Source of the DNA: Paralcaligenes sp. KSB-10
GTDB taxonomy: Bacteria; Pseudomonadota; Gammaproteobacteria; Burkholderiales; Burkholderiaceae_B
Assembly: GCF_021266465.1 (NCBI RefSeq)
Contig: NZ_CP089848.1
Span: 4,092,001-4,156,000, forward strand
Length of the DNA: 64,000 nt
Reading direction: 5' to 3'
Made by a program: the position numbers and the translations under genes. Shown here one piece after another: positions 62,610-64,000 of the stretch. Numbering within the stretch: position 1 is the first letter of the stretch; each line of letters opens with the position of its first letter. A model generated the notes under the pieces. It searched no databases. It was given only the letters and a program-made list of their open reading frames with translations, and was not told the DNA's origin.

Positions 62610-62694
62610 TGGTGCCCGGGGCCGGAATCGAACCGGCACGCCTTGCGGCGGGGGATTTTGAGTCCCCTGCGTCTACCAATTTCACCACCCGGGC
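62610..62694 (-). tRNA. tRNA-Leu, anticodon CAA
   Basis: The minus strand reads GCCCGGGTGGTGAAATTGGT for the acceptor and D-arm start. The anticodon stem-loop is GGGGA-CTCAAAA-TCCCC, giving anticodon CAA (reads UUG). A long class II variable arm (CGCCGCAAGGCG) follows, then the T-arm GCCGGTTCGATTCCGGC, and the acceptor 3' strand CCCGGGCACCA with CCA encoded. All stems pair. Its anticodon 3' stem and variable arm carry the island attachment core. Confidence 0.97.
62643..62659. other. attR core inside tRNA-Leu
   Basis: The right copy of TTGCGGCGGGGGATTTT, identical to 28939-28955. It lies in the 3' side of the anticodon loop/stem and variable arm, a known crossover position for tRNA-Leu integrases. 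The tRNA remains complete, so the island side must supply the 3' half. Confidence 0.65.
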
Positions 62695-62789
62695 CAGGGA
62701 GCAGAACGCATGACTGATGCCATGCGTTTGATAGGAAAGGACGTGATTATAGCAGCTTTGCTGTTATTGGCAGCTCGCCGCCGCCCAGC

Positions 62790-63878
62790 CTATCGATAGT
62801 TCTGTGGCGCCAGCGCTATAGCCTGTTTCAGTGCTTCCAGCAGGCTGCGTTCGTCGGCTATGCCTTTGCCGGCGATGTCGAAGGCGGTGCCGTGGTCGAC
62901 CGATGTTCTGATGACGGGCAGGCCGATGGTAACGTTGACTCCTTCTTCCAGCCCCATGACTTTGACGGGGCCGTGGCCCTGGTCGTGGTACATGGCGACG
63001 ACTCCGTCAAAATCTCCGCGTGCCGCCCGAAAGAATAGGGTGTCCGCGGGTAGCGGGCCGGTGACGTCGATGCCGTCCTGGATGCATTTTTGAATGGCGG
63101 GAATGATTTTGCTTGCTTCTTCGCCTCTGCCGAAAAGCCCGTTTTCTCCTGCGTGGGGGTTGATGCCGCAAACACCGATGCGGGGTTTGGTTATGCCGGA
63201 TGCCTGAAGGGTGCTGTGTATGCGTGCGATGGTGCGGCCGACTAGCCCGGGTTCAATGCGTTCTATGGCGTCGAGCAGGCCGATATGCGTGGTGACATGA
63301 ATGACTTTGAGTTTGGCCGAGGAGAGCATCATTGAGACTTCCTTGGTTCCGGTCAGGTCGGCAAGCAGTTCTGTGTGGCCGGGGTAGCGGTGGCCTCCGG
63401 CATGCAGGGCTTCTTTGTTCAGTGGGGCGGTGCATATGGCGTCGACCTGGCGGGACATGCAAAGCTGTGCGGCGCGCTTGACGTACTGGTAGGCGGCGTC
63501 GCCGCAGATGGCCGAAAGTTGCCCGAAGGGTTGATCGGCGGGAATCAGCTCGAGGTCAATGCAATCGATGGTCCCAGATATGAACCGCGCCTGGGCGGGT
63601 TCGGAAACGCAATGAATGGACGGGTGTTTGCCTACGATTTCCGCTGCCTTGGCGAGTCTTTTGGCATCCCCGATGACGATGGGCCGGCATGCTTCATAGG
63701 TAGCGGGGTTTGATAGCGCGCGCACGATGATTTCGGGGCCGATCCCGGCTGCATCGCCCATGGTGATGGCGATGATGGGCCGCTTTTGCGCCTGTGCTGT
63801 TTCGTTGGTATGGGGTTCCATGTCCGCGTCCTTTTCAATGACTGTCGGTGCGGGAGCAATACTCGCTGGTTCGATCAT
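62790..63878 (-). CDS. pdxA2: PdxA-family dehydrogenase (probably PdxA2, 4-phospho-threonate/erythronate type)
   Basis: A 362-residue PdxA-family enzyme. ITMGDAAGIGPEIIVRAL, metal-binding His in CTAPLNKEALHAGGHRYPGHTELLA, HVTTHIGLLDAI, CGINPHAGE and MYHDQGHGPVK are all present. PdxA oxidises 4-phosphohydroxy-L-threonine in vitamin B6 synthesis, while PdxA2 acts on 4-phospho-D-threonate or erythronate in catabolism. The upstream gene, overlapping by ATGA, ends like a four-carbon acid-sugar kinase, so PdxA2 is favoured. An internal start near residue 20 (MEPHTNE) is possible because the first residues look non-conserved. Confidence 0.85.
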   Translation of the reverse strand: MIEPASIAPAPTVIEKDADMEPHTNETAQAQKRPIIAITMGDAAGIGPEIIVRALSNPATYEACRPIVIGDAKRLAKAAEIVGKHPSIHCVSEPAQARFISGTIDCIDLELIPADQPFGQLSAICGDAAYQYVKRAAQLCMSRQVDAICTAPLNKEALHAGGHRYPGHTELLADLTGTKEVSMMLSSAKLKVIHVTTHIGLLDAIERIEPGLVGRTIARIHSTLQASGITKPRIGVCGINPHAGENGLFGRGEEASKIIPAIQKCIQDGIDVTGPLPADTLFFRAARGDFDGVVAMYHDQGHGPVKVMGLEEGVNVTIGLPVIRTSVDHGTAFDIAGKGIADERSLLEALKQAIALAPQNYR

Positions 63879-64000
63879 GAGGGTTCCAAGTGTTGTCGCA
63901 GGCGCAGCAGGGTTTGTGCATCGCCGAAGGCGCCGGCTTTTATGAGAATGGGCAGTTGCGGCCAGTGTCTGGAATACACATGTGTCACGCCGGGCTCATG
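63875..64000 (-). CDS. Four-carbon acid-sugar kinase (DUF1537/OtnK-DtnK family), C-terminal end only
   Basis: The last 41 codons of a minus-strand gene entering from the right. They end ILIKAGAFGDAQTLLRLRQHL and a TGA that overlaps the PdxA start. The K-x-G-x-F-G-D segment is the closing strand and helix of DUF1537 kinases, which phosphorylate D-threonate, L-threonate or D-erythronate at C4. With PdxA2 it gives the first two steps of such a pathway. Only the tail is visible. Confidence 0.7.
   Translation of the reverse strand, partial: HEPGVTHVYSRHWPQLPILIKAGAFGDAQTLLRLRQHLEPS

Noticed and set aside
1-64000. CRISPR arrays
   Set aside because: No regularly spaced direct repeats of 24-40 bases and no cas genes were seen; the repeats present are IS ends, att arms and hairpins.

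Overview
The window reads as a chromosome segment of a high-GC betaproteobacterium, most likely Alcaligenaceae (Bordetella, Achromobacter or Pusillimonas-like). This is inferred from codon style, the dense catabolic operons with many ABC and LysR/GntR/IclR genes, and IncP/IncN-like transfer remnants; no 16S rRNA is present. About 1-28.9 kb and 62.7-64 kb are ordinary chromosome. About 28.94-62.66 kb is an integrated genomic island next to a tRNA-Leu(CAA) gene.

Chromosomal left part. An enolase-superfamily dehydratase with its GntR regulator is followed by an SDR divergent from a GlxA-type AraC regulator, and by ogt. Next is a tightly coupled minus-strand operon (12590 to 4865). It encodes a three-part flavin/2Fe-2S amino-acid or opine dehydrogenase, an extra DadA-like oxidase and a Dpp/Opp-type importer, with a LysR regulator divergent from it and a separate binding protein. 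A plus-strand cluster (16.3-26.2 kb), divergent from an IclR regulator, combines a CaiB CoA-transferase, an acyl-CoA dehydrogenase, a methylisocitrate/2,3-dimethylmalate-type lyase, a two-subunit aconitase-family hydratase, a SsuABC/TauABC-type importer, a TauD-like dioxygenase and an SMP-30 lactonase. It looks like one pathway for an imported branched carboxylate or sulfonate-like compound. Next come an NfeR/NfeF-like PadR regulator and ferric reductase pair with two adjoining perfect palindromes as operators, and a spermidine-synthase-like protein.

Island. It is bounded by a 17-bp direct repeat (28939-28955 and 62643-62659, the latter inside the tRNA). Matching ACTGTACC arm-type repeats lie inside both ends, and a tyrosine integrase sits beside the tRNA. 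The cargo is almost entirely defence-like: a Fic-RhuM pair; a MazG plus GIY-YIG/DUF2075/S24 fusion; a decayed AbiE toxin-antitoxin; RadC; a four-gene type III restriction operon with an NDT/TIR-like protein and a RelE-helicase fusion; a zinc-ribbon/membrane/HEPN-like trio; a type II-A retron with a recognisable msr-msd RNA, an NDT-fold effector and a reverse transcriptase; and a 588-residue HEPN protein. Between these lie relics of a conjugative plasmid (TraI/TrwC helicase part, VirB1, VirB2, broken VirB3, TrbM/KikA, relaxosome protein) and an intact IS66 element with an 8-bp target duplication. The island is probably no longer self-transmissible, but the integrase and both att sites look usable.

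Right flank. After the tRNA come PdxA (probably PdxA2) and the end of a four-carbon acid-sugar kinase, which suggests a threonate/erythronate-type catabolic operon.
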